64,000 nucleotides of DNA from Terriglobia bacterium (GCA_021324185.1 JAJPJN010000097.1:1-64000), one strand, 5' to 3'; shown: positions 43,453-53,086, counted from the first letter of the stretch. A program made the numbers and translations. Notes: generated by a model not told the origin, from the sequence alone.

Positions 43453-46122
43453 ATGAAGCTCAAGCTCGCTCTTTCTATCGGAATACTGTCACTATTCGGA
43501 TTTGCCAGGCAGACGCCGGCTCCGTCCTCTGTCGAGTCAAACGTCACGCGTGCCACGCTGGACAACGGCCTGCGCGTGGTGATTGTTCGTGATCCGCTGG
43601 CGCCCGTCGCCACAGTCGAAAACAATTACCTGGTCGGCGCTGATGAAACACCGCCGGGCTTTCCGGGTCTTGCCCACGCTCAGGAGCATATGGCGTTCCG
43701 CGGCTGCTCGGGTTTGACGGCGGATCAAATTGCGGCCATCTATGCCCAGCTCGGCGGCTACATGGATGCCGATACGCAACAGAACATCACGCAGTATTTC
43801 GTAACCGTGCCATCGCAGGATCTCGACGTTGCGCTGCGGGTTGACGCGGCCTGCATGTCGAACGTCGAAGATTCCCAGGAGCAGTGGGCGCAAGAGCGCG
43901 GCGCCATTGAGCAGGAGGTCTCACGCGATCTTTCGAATCCGATCTATAAATTCATCACACGACTGAATCAGGACATGTTTGCCGGAACGCCCTATGCGCA
44001 GGACGCGCTCGGAACGGCGGCTTCCTTCGATCAGACGACCGGCGCCATGCTGAAGGCATTCTACGCGAAATGGTATGCGCCAAATAACTCGATCCTCATC
44101 ATCACGGGCGATGTCGATCCTGCGGCGACGCTGGCAAAAATCCGCCAGCTTTATGGAAGCATCCCACGCAAAAATCTGCCCCCCAGGCCGGAAGTCAATC
44201 TGCAGCCGGTGAAAGCGGAATCGTTTACGCTCGACAGCAACCTGCCGTATCTTTTGACGATTCTTTCGTTTCGCTTTCCGGGGACGGACAGTCCTGATTT
44301 TGCGGCAGCGCGCGTTCTAGCCGACGTGCTTTCCAGCCAGCGGGCCAAACTCTACGACCTGGTGCCGCGGGGCAAAGCTTTGGGAACCGAATTTGCGCTA
44401 CTCGAAACCTACCCCAAGGCAAGCGTTGGTTTCGCGCTGGGCGCGATTCCGGCGGGCGCCGATCCGGCTTCCATCAATGCAGAAATCAAGAACATCATGG
44501 CGGATTACGTGGCTCATGGCGTTCCTGACGATCTGGTAGAGGCAGCAAAAAAAGGCGAAGTGGCCAGCGCTGAATTTTCGCGCAACTCGATTACGAATCT
44601 GGCGGCGCTCTGGTCGCAAGCATTGGCTGCCGAAGGCCGCCAGTCACCGGAACAGGACGTGGACGACATCAAGCGCGTGACTGTAGACGATGTGAACCGC
44701 GTGGCAAAAAAATACCTGCAAACGCAAAATGCAATTCAGGCCGTTCTGAAGCCGGTCCCATCAGGTGAGCCGGCGGCGGCAAAAGGCTTCGGCGGTTCGG
44801 AAAAGGCCACCAGCACGCCAACCAAACCAGTGGCGCTTCCGGAATGGGCGGAAGCGGCTGTGAAATCCCTGCGCATTCCCAAGGCCACGGTGAACCCGAA
44901 CGATGTCAAGCTCTCAAACGGCATTCGCCTGATTGTTCAAACGGAAACAACCAGTCCGACCGTTACGGTTGTGGGCTCGATCAAAACGCAGACCCAGCTC
45001 GAGACACCTCCCGGCCAGGACGGCGTGTCGGACGTGCTGGAAGGTCTGTTTTCTTATGGGACGAAAACGTTGGACCGCCTGGCGTTCCAGAAAGCTCTGG
45101 ACGACATTGCGGCTTCCGAATCCGCGGGTGCGAATTTCAGCCTCAAAGTGCTGAAGCAGGATTTCAATCGCGGCGTCGAGTTGCTTGCTGATAACGAACT
45201 GCATCCAGCGCTCCCCACCGACGCGTTCAAAGTAGTTCAGCAGCAAACAGCGCAGTTCAGCGAAGGAGAGCTGCAAAGTCCCGGCTACCGCATGGATCGG
45301 GCTTTGCAGAAAGCGCTACTTCCTCCCGGCGATCCGCTGCTGCGTGAGACCACGCCGAAAACAATTTCTTCGCTGAACTACAACGACGTCACCGCATATT
45401 ACGCGAAGACTTTCCGGCCCGATTTGACAACCATCGTCGTGATTGGCGATATCACGATGGAGCAGGCCCGCCCCGTCATCGAAAAGTATTTCGGCGCGTG
45501 GCAAGTCTCGGGCCCGAAGCCCGACGTGGTGCTTCCTCCTGTTCCCGCCAACAAAGCGAGTGCGGTCAATGTGCCGGATCCGAGTCAGGTTCAGGACACG
45601 GTCGAGCTTGCAGAGGAACTTGAAATGAACCGCTTTAATCCCGATTATTATGCCCTGGTGGTTGGCAATCACGTGCTTGGGGGCGGTTTCTACGCCACTC
45701 GGCTCTATCGCGATTTGCGCGAAAAGGCCGGCTATGTGTATAGCATCGAGGATTCGCTCACGGCAGGCGAAACTCGCTCGGTTTACAGCATCGAATACGG
45801 CTGCGATCCGAAGAACGTATCGAAGGCCCGCGTGATGGTGGAGCAGGAGCTTTACGACATGCAGAAGACCACCGTGACTCCGTCTGAACTGCAGCAGGCG
45901 AAGGCGCTTTTGCTGCGGCAGATTCCGCTCGCCGAATCCAGCGAAGATGCTGTGGCAGGCGGTTTTATTTCGCGCGCGCGAATTGGTCTGCCCCTGGACG
46001 AACCGTCCCGCGCCGCTGAAAAGTACTTCAATATGACGGCCGATCAGGTACGCGCAGCGTTCGCCAAATATCTCAGCCCGGCGAATTTCGTTCAGGTCGT
46101 GCGTGGGCCGGCGCCGCAATGA
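43453..46122 (+). CDS. M16 family metallopeptidase, two-domain, exported
   Basis: The 889-residue protein has a short signal peptide (MKLKLALSIGILSLFGFA) and two M16 halves. The N-terminal half has the inverted zinc motif H75-A-Q-E78-H79 (GLAHAQEHMAFRG) and the distal Glu in ERGAIEQEV. The second half (from about 475, LSNGIRLIVQTETTSPTVTV) lacks a zinc motif and keeps the R-Y-like substrate region of the family. Together they form the clam-shell peptidase chamber for small unfolded peptides. It overlaps the amidase gene by ATGA. Confidence 0.93.
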   Translation: MKLKLALSIGILSLFGFARQTPAPSSVESNVTRATLDNGLRVVIVRDPLAPVATVENNYLVGADETPPGFPGLAHAQEHMAFRGCSGLTADQIAAIYAQLGGYMDADTQQNITQYFVTVPSQDLDVALRVDAACMSNVEDSQEQWAQERGAIEQEVSRDLSNPIYKFITRLNQDMFAGTPYAQDALGTAASFDQTTGAMLKAFYAKWYAPNNSILIITGDVDPAATLAKIRQLYGSIPRKNLPPRPEVNLQPVKAESFTLDSNLPYLLTILSFRFPGTDSPDFAAARVLADVLSSQRAKLYDLVPRGKALGTEFALLETYPKASVGFALGAIPAGADPASINAEIKNIMADYVAHGVPDDLVEAAKKGEVASAEFSRNSITNLAALWSQALAAEGRQSPEQDVDDIKRVTVDDVNRVAKKYLQTQNAIQAVLKPVPSGEPAAAKGFGGSEKATSTPTKPVALPEWAEAAVKSLRIPKATVNPNDVKLSNGIRLIVQTETTSPTVTVVGSIKTQTQLETPPGQDGVSDVLEGLFSYGTKTLDRLAFQKALDDIAASESAGANFSLKVLKQDFNRGVELLADNELHPALPTDAFKVVQQQTAQFSEGELQSPGYRMDRALQKALLPPGDPLLRETTPKTISSLNYNDVTAYYAKTFRPDLTTIVVIGDITMEQARPVIEKYFGAWQVSGPKPDVVLPPVPANKASAVNVPDPSQVQDTVELAEELEMNRFNPDYYALVVGNHVLGGGFYATRLYRDLREKAGYVYSIEDSLTAGETRSVYSIEYGCDPKNVSKARVMVEQELYDMQKTTVTPSELQQAKALLLRQIPLAESSEDAVAGGFISRARIGLPLDEPSRAAEKYFNMTADQVRAAFAKYLSPANFVQVVRGPAPQ

Positions 46123-47453
46123 GAATTGCCCAACTCGCCCGGGCATTGCGAGCCCGCGAACTGAGCTGCGTTGAGCTCATCGAGAGGACTCTCCGAGAAA
46201 TAGAAGCCCGCGATATTTATCGGAGTTTCATTACGAAAACTGCGGAAGATGCGTTGCAGCAGGCGGCGCTGCGGGACAAGGAGCTTCGCTCCGGCACGGA
46301 CCGCGGCCCCTTGCACGGCATTCCAATCGCGCACAAGGATTTGCTTTACACACGCGGCGTGCGTACAACGGCAGGATCGCTCGTCTTTCGCGATTTTGTC
46401 CCGGAGTATGACGCGGGCGCAGTTATACGGCTCAGAGAAGCGGGAGCAATTAGCATCGGCAAGACGAACCTGCACGAACTTGCTTACGGTGTCACTTCCA
46501 AGAATCCTCACTTCGGCTTTGTTTTGAACCCGCGCGATACAAAGCGAATAGCCGGTGGATCGAGCGGCGGATCAGCGACTCTGGTGGCCGCAGGCTTGCT
46601 CCCGCTCACAACCGGCACAGATACCGGCGGTTCCATTCGTATCCCGGCGTCATTCTGCGGGATTGCCGGTCTGAAGCCGTCTTACGGGCGCGTAAGCTGC
46701 AAAGGCGTTTTGCCGTTGTCCTTCGGTCTCGACCATGTGGGGCCGCTTGCTTCGTGCGTCGAAGACTGCGCAATAGCGATGGACGCTCTGGTTCCGGGCG
46801 AGAAGTTCCATCTGCCCGCACTGGAGAACCTCAAGGGCATTCGAGTGGGCGTGCCGGAGAATTTCTACTTTGATCGGATCGATCCGGAAGTAGCCGCGGC
46901 GGTAAATGGGGCGCTCGCGTCATTTGAGAGACTCGGCGCTGCGATCGATGGAATAAAAGTCCCCGATCCTGTCGAGATGAATGCCGCGGCACGCATTGTT
47001 CAGCTTTGCGAAACGTCGGCTCTTTATGCCGATCATGGCGATGCTTCCCTGTTCAGCCGCGAGGTTTGGGATCTTTTGCAGCAAGGCCGCTTAGTGGCCG
47101 GCCACGATTACGTCAATGCGCAGCGCATGCGTGCAGTCTTCAGCCGCGAATGGGACGCGATTTGGAAAAAAATCGATATCGTCGCAACACCCACGACGCC
47201 CACTGGCGCGCCTTTGCTTGAACAGAGAAAGATCACGCTCAACGGCAAAAACGAAGACGTGCGTCTGGCCTCAACTCGCCTGGTACGTGCATTTAATTAC
47301 CTGGGCGAGCCGGCGCTCTCGATGCCCTGTGGCGCGACATCGCAAGGGTTGCCTATCGGTTTGCAGTTGATCAGCGCGCCATTCACTGAGCCGCGCCTGC
47401 TCCAGGTCGCTCAGACTCTCGAAAGCGATTTGAGGATCGATTTCACCAGATAA
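46119..47453 (+). CDS. Amidase signature family enzyme
   Basis: A 444-residue amidase with the Ser-cisSer-Lys triad: Lys73 (GIPIAHKDLLYTRG), the glycine-serine-rich IAGGSSGGSATLV (Ser148-149), and the nucleophile Ser172 in TGTDTGGSIRIPA. Family members hydrolyse amides or serve as GatA in Glu-tRNA(Gln) transamidation; this copy is not next to gatB/gatC, so a simple amidase is preferred. No signal peptide is present. Its ATG overlaps the peptidase stop, and its end overlaps the methyltransferase gene on the other strand. Confidence 0.9.
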   Translation: MRIAQLARALRARELSCVELIERTLREIEARDIYRSFITKTAEDALQQAALRDKELRSGTDRGPLHGIPIAHKDLLYTRGVRTTAGSLVFRDFVPEYDAGAVIRLREAGAISIGKTNLHELAYGVTSKNPHFGFVLNPRDTKRIAGGSSGGSATLVAAGLLPLTTGTDTGGSIRIPASFCGIAGLKPSYGRVSCKGVLPLSFGLDHVGPLASCVEDCAIAMDALVPGEKFHLPALENLKGIRVGVPENFYFDRIDPEVAAAVNGALASFERLGAAIDGIKVPDPVEMNAAARIVQLCETSALYADHGDASLFSREVWDLLQQGRLVAGHDYVNAQRMRAVFSREWDAIWKKIDIVATPTTPTGAPLLEQRKITLNGKNEDVRLASTRLVRAFNYLGEPALSMPCGATSQGLPIGLQLISAPFTEPRLLQVAQTLESDLRIDFTR

Positions 47454-48010
47454 ACGGCACCAGCGCCTTCACATTGTGTTTGTATGAAAGATACTGATCC
47501 CCGAACTGCTCCTGCATGAAGCGCTCTTCGAGCAGCGATTTCATGCGAAAGCCGATAGTCACCAAAACTACGCCTACAAAGCAGCGCAGCCGGCCAAAGG
47601 TGATTGATGTTCCTAGCGCGGCAAACGCAAATCCCGTGTAGATCGGGTGGCGAACAAGCGCATACGGCCCTTTTGCGTATCAGTGTGTGGTCCTGCTTGA
47701 CGGTTACGGAGGCGCTCCAGTTGCCACCGAGAGACAAGCGCGCCCAAATCGCGAATAGAATGCCCGCCAACGTGAGGGCGCAGCCGAAATATGCGATTGC
47801 TTCAGCCGGTGGAATAATCGTTTCGTTCAATGGACCGAGCGGCCAGCTTGTGTTGAAGATGAGTATAAAACCGAGCACGATGATGCACGAATGAAGCAGC
47901 CGTGAGCTGGCGGACTGCACTCGCACGGCAGGCTTCGAAAGAAGACTGGTGGCCAGCCAGAAAACGGAAATGACGAGCCAAGAGTAATTAACGAGGGTTC
48001 GAACGTTCAT
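47443..48010 (-). pseudogene. Isoprenylcysteine carboxyl methyltransferase-family membrane protein, frameshifted
   Basis: The first frame from ATG 48008-48010 gives several membrane helices (LVNYSWLVISVFWLATSLLS, FGCALTLAGILFAIWARLSL), NWSASVTVKQDHTLIRK, and then loses sense. The second frame continues GPYALVRHPIYTGFAFAALG, the ICMT signature, and ends FGDQYLSYKHNVKALVPFIW at TGA 47443-47445. One extra base in the run of four T at 47671-47674 (AAAA on the coding strand) explains the break. The family methylates isoprenoid or other acceptors with SAM at the membrane. It overlaps the ROK gene by ATGA and the amidase by 11 bp. Confidence 0.85.
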
Positions 48011-48885
48011 AAACGGCTTGCCCTCTCTGCCAGAACCAGGGCCCCCAGGATGCCCGCCTGGTTTCCAAGTTGCGGTGGCCGGATAAAGTCATCCAGTCCC
48101 TGGAGCAGACTGGGATGCCGCACGTATCCGTTCAGCAGGTGAACGAATTCTTTTCGAATGAGTTCGAACAGATGTGGCTGCTGCATCACCCCACCTCCTA
48201 ACAAAATACGCTGGGTCGATAGCGTCACTGTCAGATTCACTAATCCAAGCGCGAGATAATGCGCCTCCAACTCCCAGGCCGGATGATCGGGAGCCAACAC
48301 GCCTGCCGGAGAACCCCAGCGCGCTTGAATTGCGGGCCCGCAGGCCAAACCTTCCAGACAATCGCCATGGAACGGACAAACGCCGGGGAATGGATCACGC
48401 GCCGTATCGTGCGGGATGCGCAGGTGCCCCATTTCGGGGTGGACCATGCCGTGCACCACGCGCTCATGAACGATCGCTCCGCCGCCAATACCTGTTCCGA
48501 TGGTCAGGTAGACGGCATCTGAGAGCCCTTTCGCGGCGCCCCAGCGGGCTTCGCCTAAAATGGCCGCATTTACGTCCGTATCGAATCCGACTGGAACGCC
48601 CAGGGCCTTGCGCACCGTGCCCGCCAGATCATAATTGGCCCATCCGGCCTTGGGCGTAGAAGTGATGTGACCATATCCGGGAGAAGCGGGATCGAGATCC
48701 ACCGGGCCAAAGGAGCCGATGCCGACGGCCTTCAGGTTGCCGGCAACTCGCTCGAAGAAGCCTATGACTTCGGGCAGAGTTACTTCGGGTGCGGAGGTCG
48801 GGAATTGCGCAGTGTGGATGTCGTTTGGACCGGTTCCAACGCCGCATACAAATTTAGTGCCCCCGGCTTCAATGCCTCCAAACAT
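48007..48885 (-). CDS. ROK-family sugar kinase (fructokinase/glucokinase-like)
   Basis: The 292-residue protein has the ATP-binding FGGIEAGGTKFVCGVG, the catalytic GFDTDVNAAILGEARWG (proton-abstracting Asp), TIGTGIGGGAIV, and the zinc-type GVCPFHGDCLEGLACGPA with H-PEMGHL before it, which is typical of the ScrK/YdhR fructokinase subgroup. Hexose-6-phosphorylation with ATP is expected. Its ATG shares one base with the stop of the DUF3565 gene. Confidence 0.93.
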   Translation of the reverse strand: MFGGIEAGGTKFVCGVGTGPNDIHTAQFPTSAPEVTLPEVIGFFERVAGNLKAVGIGSFGPVDLDPASPGYGHITSTPKAGWANYDLAGTVRKALGVPVGFDTDVNAAILGEARWGAAKGLSDAVYLTIGTGIGGGAIVHERVVHGMVHPEMGHLRIPHDTARDPFPGVCPFHGDCLEGLACGPAIQARWGSPAGVLAPDHPAWELEAHYLALGLVNLTVTLSTQRILLGGGVMQQPHLFELIRKEFVHLLNGYVRHPSLLQGLDDFIRPPQLGNQAGILGALVLAERASRL

Positions 48886-49118
48886 TATTCGAGTATATGG
48901 AAGAGCGAACGGCTATCGCTATCAGCTTTGAGATCTACGTCGCATTTCACACAATTGAGCTTTGTGCCCAAAAAGCGGGATCTGCCCTGCTCGGTCTCCA
49001 CCCAGGACCGGTTCTGCCAAGGCGGGTCATGGCGAACGTGCCGCGTGTGGCCGCACTCCAGATCGGCAACCCAGTGACCTTCTTCGTCGCGATGAAATCC
49101 GACAATGGCGCGTTCCAC
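48885..49118 (-). CDS. DUF3565 protein (zinc-ribbon like)
   Basis: The 77 residues match DUF3565 throughout: AIVGFHRDEEGHWVADLECG, HTRHVRHDPPWQNRSW, then GRSRFLGTKLNCVKCDVDL. The invariant histidines and cysteines (C-G-H, C-x-x-C) suggest a metal site. The function is unknown. It is in one transcript with the ROK kinase, with a TAATG-type one-base overlap, and follows the DUF763 gene by 9 bp. Confidence 0.92.
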   Translation of the reverse strand: MERAIVGFHRDEEGHWVADLECGHTRHVRHDPPWQNRSWVETEQGRSRFLGTKLNCVKCDVDLKADSDSRSLFHILE

Positions 49119-49127
49119 AGCCCTGGA

Positions 49128-50351
49128 TCAGTTCGGCATAAATAGCGAAAGCTGCCGGTGGGGCGGTTGGGCCGCTTTCTTCCGCCTGTCGTCGACGACC
49201 GAGCGGCCGTTCAGGCTTTTCGAGATCGCGTGCTCCTGCTCCAGCACGGCTGCAAAGTCGGCTGTGGGTTCATACTGTTCCTCTACGCGCCGGACCAGTT
49301 GATCGAGGCGTTTGAATCCGTCCAGCTTATCGGTGCGGCCAAGCTTGGCTGCATCCAGTGCCCGCCGCAAAATACCGAGCGACTCATCGTACGTTTTCAG
49401 AGGAACCGGAAACGGGTTCCCGTCTTTACCGCCGAGGGCGAACGAGAAGCGCGCTGGATCGGAGAAGCGGCTAGGCGCGCCGTGTATTACTTCGGCCAGC
49501 AGCGCCATCGTTTGTAAGGTTCGCGGGCCCAGGTTTTCAGCCAGCAAAAGCGATGCGAAATCGCGCAACTGCCGCTCATAACTGACGGCCAACACCGCTC
49601 CCAGGCGCTTCAAATCTACATTCTCGGCGCGCACGTCATGATGTCGCGGCAGCGCCAGCTTCTGCACCGTGGCCAGCGTCTTCGCCGGGTCGGTTCGGGA
49701 AATCTCGAGCAAAGCTTCCTGGGCCGCGGCTGCGCGGCGGTCCACTAGATTGAGAATGATGCCCTCGTTTGCGCCTACAATCGCTGTGTGCGGCTCGCTG
49801 ACAAAGTTGCGCACCGAAGCCGAATGCCAGTGATAACGGCGCGCTAAACCGGTCTGCTCATTCAAGCCTTGTTGAATAACGACCCAGTCACCTGAGGCGA
49901 TTACCGCGAAGCCATGCAAATAGATCTGAAACCCATCGCCAATGGCATTGTTATCGATCTTTGCCGTGAGCCGGCTGGTGCGCACCAGCACGGAGCCATC
50001 GAGCCCCGTACGGTCCGCGATCGCCAGCAGCTCTTCCGGCGTCTTTCGCGATTGCTTTCCGCGGCCTCCACAAAAATAGACGCCTAATTCGTGCGCCAGT
50101 GGATTCAGCCCGCGTTTCAAAGCGCCGAGGACAGATGTAGTGATGCCGGAAGAGTGCCAATCCATGCCCATCACGCATCCGAGCGCCTGGAACCAGAACG
50201 GATTGCTGAGGCGCGATAAGAACTCGGCCGCGCCGTAATGCCCGATGATGCGTTCTCCGATCGCCGCGCCCATGCGGGTCATGCGTTCCGCAAGCCACGA
50301 CGGCACGCGCCCGCCATGCAGCGGCAGATCAGCAAAGCCGGAACGTCTCAT
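49128..50351 (-). CDS. DUF763 domain protein
   Basis: The 407 residues start RRSGFADLPLHGGRVPSWLA, the strict signature of DUF763 proteins, and continue with EFLSRLSNPFWFQALGCVMG, MDWHSSGITTSVLGALKRGL and LGVYFCGGRGKQSRKTPEEL. The length is normal. The family is wide in archaea and bacteria and often near DNA-metabolism genes; its biochemical role is not known. It begins an operon with DUF3565 and the ROK kinase. Confidence 0.93.
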   Translation of the reverse strand: MRRSGFADLPLHGGRVPSWLAERMTRMGAAIGERIIGHYGAAEFLSRLSNPFWFQALGCVMGMDWHSSGITTSVLGALKRGLNPLAHELGVYFCGGRGKQSRKTPEELLAIADRTGLDGSVLVRTSRLTAKIDNNAIGDGFQIYLHGFAVIASGDWVVIQQGLNEQTGLARRYHWHSASVRNFVSEPHTAIVGANEGIILNLVDRRAAAAQEALLEISRTDPAKTLATVQKLALPRHHDVRAENVDLKRLGAVLAVSYERQLRDFASLLLAENLGPRTLQTMALLAEVIHGAPSRFSDPARFSFALGGKDGNPFPVPLKTYDESLGILRRALDAAKLGRTDKLDGFKRLDQLVRRVEEQYEPTADFAAVLEQEHAISKSLNGRSVVDDRRKKAAQPPHRQLSLFMPN

Positions 50352-50448
50352 GTCTCCACTTTCAGTGTGACAGTACGCCGCTGGACATAGCTAAGGCAGT
50401 GTGATGCTGGCGTAATTAGCGCAGTTCATAAACATCTAGGATCCGCAG

Positions 50449-50504
50449 CAATCGCCAGCAGATCTCGCCTGCTGCGATACTCGTTCGAGATGAGCTGGCG
50501 ATTG
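50449..50504. promoter_or_regulatory. Long two-part hairpin upstream of the MutS-like gene
   Basis: CAATCGCCAGC (50449-50459) pairs perfectly with GCTGGCGATTG (50494-50504). Inside it, after an AG/GA internal loop, ATCTCG (50462-50467) pairs with CGAGAT (50486-50491), leaving an 18-nt loop. The structure is 30 bp before the MutS-like start. No T-run follows, so it is not a simple terminator. Confidence 0.6.
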
Positions 50505-50534
50505 GCATCTTGCAACGGTGTGCGCTTCGACTGA

Positions 50535-52316
50535 ATGTCCCCCCTCGACGAATATCGTTCCCGGCTGAATCGCTGGCGCGAGCAACATGCCGTTCTGCAG
50601 CGGCGATTCATTCTGATCGGCAACTGGCGGCTGATACTCGGCGTTGCCGAAGCAATCCTTGCCTGGCTGGTGTTTGGGGAGGACTTTTTTTCTGCGTGGC
50701 CGCTGCTGATTCCACTGGCTGCATTCCTGGTGCTGGTGATCTGGCATCTCGGTGTGATTCGCCGCCGCACGTTTGCGGAACGCGCCGTCCGGTATTACGA
50801 ACGCGGCATAGCACGGCTCGAAGACAGGTGGCCCGGAATCGGGAATACCGGCGATCGGTTCCGCGATCCGGATCATCCGTATGCGGAAGACCTCGATCTG
50901 TTCGGAAAAGGTTCGTTGTTCGAACTGGCTGCTGCCGCGCGTACGAAGGCCGGCGAAGATACTCTGGCCTCCTGGCTGCTCGCTCCCGCAACCCGCGATG
51001 AGGCAAACGCAAGGCAGCAGGCCGTTGGGGAACTACGCTTGCGGCTCGATCTGCGCGAAGAGCTGGCGTTGCTTGGTGAAGATATCTGCGCGGAACTGGA
51101 TGTGGAGGCCACGGAGCATTGGGCTGCCGGCCCGCCGCTCGCTTTTCACCCTCTGCTTCGCGGCCTGGCGCTGCTTCTTTCGATCGCGGGCATAGCCGCA
51201 ATCGTTGCCTTCTTTGCGCACCTTCTACCGCTTTGGCCCATTCTGATAATCCTGGCGTTGGATTTCACGCTCATCTTCTATTTGCGCGCCCGAATCGCCC
51301 GAGTCACTCAGATCATCGACACCGCGGCGCAAAGCTTGCGGATCATCTCACTTATGCTCGGCCGCATCGAACGGGAGCGATTCGAATCACCCAAGCTGCA
51401 ACGGCTTTGCGCGGCTCTCCAGGTGGAAGGCATTCCGGCATCGAAGCGGATCGCACATCTGGGCCATTGGATGGATTGGCTCGATTCGAGCGACCATATC
51501 TTTGTCCGTGTGATTCGCCCGGTCCTGCTGTGGCGGGAGCAAATTGCCATGGCGGTGGAAGCATGGCGGCAGCGAAACGGCAGGCTTGCGGTTGAATGGA
51601 TGAAATGCATTGCGGAATTTGAAGCGTTATCGTCTTTTGCATCGCTCGCATTCGAGCGCCCTGGCTGGTGTTTCCCCGTCCTGGAGAATTTGCGCTCGTG
51701 CTGGACGGCAGAAGCTCTTCAGCATCCGCTTCTTTCACCCGTCACATGCGTGCCCAATGACGTGGCATTTTGCGACGGGCTGCAGCTTCTGATTGTGAGT
51801 GGATCAAATATGTCGGGAAAAAGCACGCTGCTTCGCTCCATTGGCCTGAACACGGTGCTGGCATGGGCCGGGGCGCCGGTCGCGGCGCGAAGCCTGAAAA
51901 CCGGTTGCTTTCAGGTGGCAACCTCGATGCGTGTGGTTGATTCTCTGCAAGATAAGCGGTCGCGTTTTTACGCCGAGATTACGCGCATCCGGCGAATTTT
52001 CGAGCTGCTGAAAAACGGTCGGCCGGTCTTGTTCCTGCTGGATGAGCTGCTCAGCGGCACGAATTCGCATGACCGTCTGCTGGGGGCGACGGGTATCGTC
52101 CGGAACCTCATACAATCGGGCGCTATCGGTCTCATCACCACGCATGATCTCGCGCTTGCCGACATAGAACGTGATCTCGGCTCGCAGGCCCGCAACGTGC
52201 ATTTCGACGATCGCTTCGTCGACGGCCGCATCGAATTTGATTACAAACTAAAACCGGGTATTGTGAGGCGCAGCAATGCGATTGAGCTGATGCGGGCGGT
52301 TGGTTTGCAAGTCTAG
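50535..52316 (+). CDS. Membrane-embedded MutS-like ATPase
   Basis: A 593-residue protein. Two pairs of membrane helices are present, at about 30-75 (LILGVAEAILAWLVFGEDFF, WPLLIPLAAFLVLVIW) and 200-250 (LALLLSIAGIAAIVAFFAHL, WPILIILALDFTLIFYLRAR). The C-terminus is a MutS ATPase with SGSNMSGKSTLLRSIG (Walker A), DKRSRFYAEITRIRRI, LFLLDELLSGTNSHDR (Walker B) and LITTHDLALADIE. The mismatch-recognition domain of MutS is absent. The substrate is unknown; it should not be taken as a mismatch-repair protein. ATG 50535 has no clear ribosome site. Confidence 0.88.
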   Translation: MSPLDEYRSRLNRWREQHAVLQRRFILIGNWRLILGVAEAILAWLVFGEDFFSAWPLLIPLAAFLVLVIWHLGVIRRRTFAERAVRYYERGIARLEDRWPGIGNTGDRFRDPDHPYAEDLDLFGKGSLFELAAAARTKAGEDTLASWLLAPATRDEANARQQAVGELRLRLDLREELALLGEDICAELDVEATEHWAAGPPLAFHPLLRGLALLLSIAGIAAIVAFFAHLLPLWPILIILALDFTLIFYLRARIARVTQIIDTAAQSLRIISLMLGRIERERFESPKLQRLCAALQVEGIPASKRIAHLGHWMDWLDSSDHIFVRVIRPVLLWREQIAMAVEAWRQRNGRLAVEWMKCIAEFEALSSFASLAFERPGWCFPVLENLRSCWTAEALQHPLLSPVTCVPNDVAFCDGLQLLIVSGSNMSGKSTLLRSIGLNTVLAWAGAPVAARSLKTGCFQVATSMRVVDSLQDKRSRFYAEITRIRRIFELLKNGRPVLFLLDELLSGTNSHDRLLGATGIVRNLIQSGAIGLITTHDLALADIERDLGSQARNVHFDDRFVDGRIEFDYKLKPGIVRRSNAIELMRAVGLQV

Positions 52317-52318
52317 GC

Positions 52319-53086
52319 TCATGCCTCGATCTGAACCAGGATAGGCGCGTGATCGGAGGGTTTTTCCATGGCTCGCGCTGCCTTGTCAATCTCACAATCT
52401 TCTAGCCGCGTGGTGGCTTCCGGCGACAGTAGAAAATGATCGATGCGGATGCCGCGGTTGCGCTCAAAGGAGTTGCGGAAGTAATCCCAATAAGTAAAGT
52501 GCCCGCCCTGTCCCGGATGCAGAAAACGAAACGCATCGGTGTAGCCGAGCGCCAGCAGAGCACGATAGCGAATTCGCGGCTCGGGTTGAAACAGCGCGTC
52601 GTGCATCCAGGATGCCGGTTTATGACAGTCGATATCCTCCGGGATGACATTGAAATCGCCGCCCACAACCGTAGGTATTCCGCTCTGCAGCCAAATCTTC
52701 ATCTGCTCATAAAGGCGATCCATCCATGCCAGCTTGTAAATGAACTTGTCGCTCCCGATCGGATTCCCATTGGGGGCGTAGATATTGGCGATACGAAGAT
52801 GATCGACCGTTACTTCGAGAAAACGCGCATGGCTGTCCGCCTCGTCGCCGACCAGAGTTGTCGAGATTACGGCAAGAGGCCGGCGGGATAATACGGCAAC
52901 ACCGTTATACGATTTCTGCGTAACCGCTGCGCTTGCGTACCCAAGCTTCTCAAAGAGCGCTGATGGAAATTCTTCGGCTTTCAACTCCTGAAGCAGAAGC
53001 ACATCCGGATTGTGTGCACCCAGCCAGCGCGTGACGTGCTCCAGGCGCGCGCGAATCGAATTGACATTCCAACTGGCAATCAGCAT
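52319..53086 (-). CDS. xth: Exodeoxyribonuclease III
   Basis: The 255-residue endonuclease/exonuclease/phosphatase-family enzyme has the AP-endonuclease motifs LIASWNVNSIRARLEHVTRW, LLLQELKAEEFP, VVGGDFNVIPEDID, RIDHFLLSPE and PSDHAPI. It cleaves at abasic sites and removes 3' blocking groups during base excision repair. It converges on the MutS-like gene, with 2 bp between stops. Confidence 0.95.
   Translation of the reverse strand: MLIASWNVNSIRARLEHVTRWLGAHNPDVLLLQELKAEEFPSALFEKLGYASAAVTQKSYNGVAVLSRRPLAVISTTLVGDEADSHARFLEVTVDHLRIANIYAPNGNPIGSDKFIYKLAWMDRLYEQMKIWLQSGIPTVVGGDFNVIPEDIDCHKPASWMHDALFQPEPRIRYRALLALGYTDAFRFLHPGQGGHFTYWDYFRNSFERNRGIRIDHFLLSPEATTRLEDCEIDKAARAMEKPSDHAPILVQIEA

Noticed and set aside
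50021-50060. Sequence similar to the hairpin at 50449-50504
   Set aside because: The likeness comes from a shared LLAIA-type codon string inside the DUF763 gene; no hairpin is formed there.
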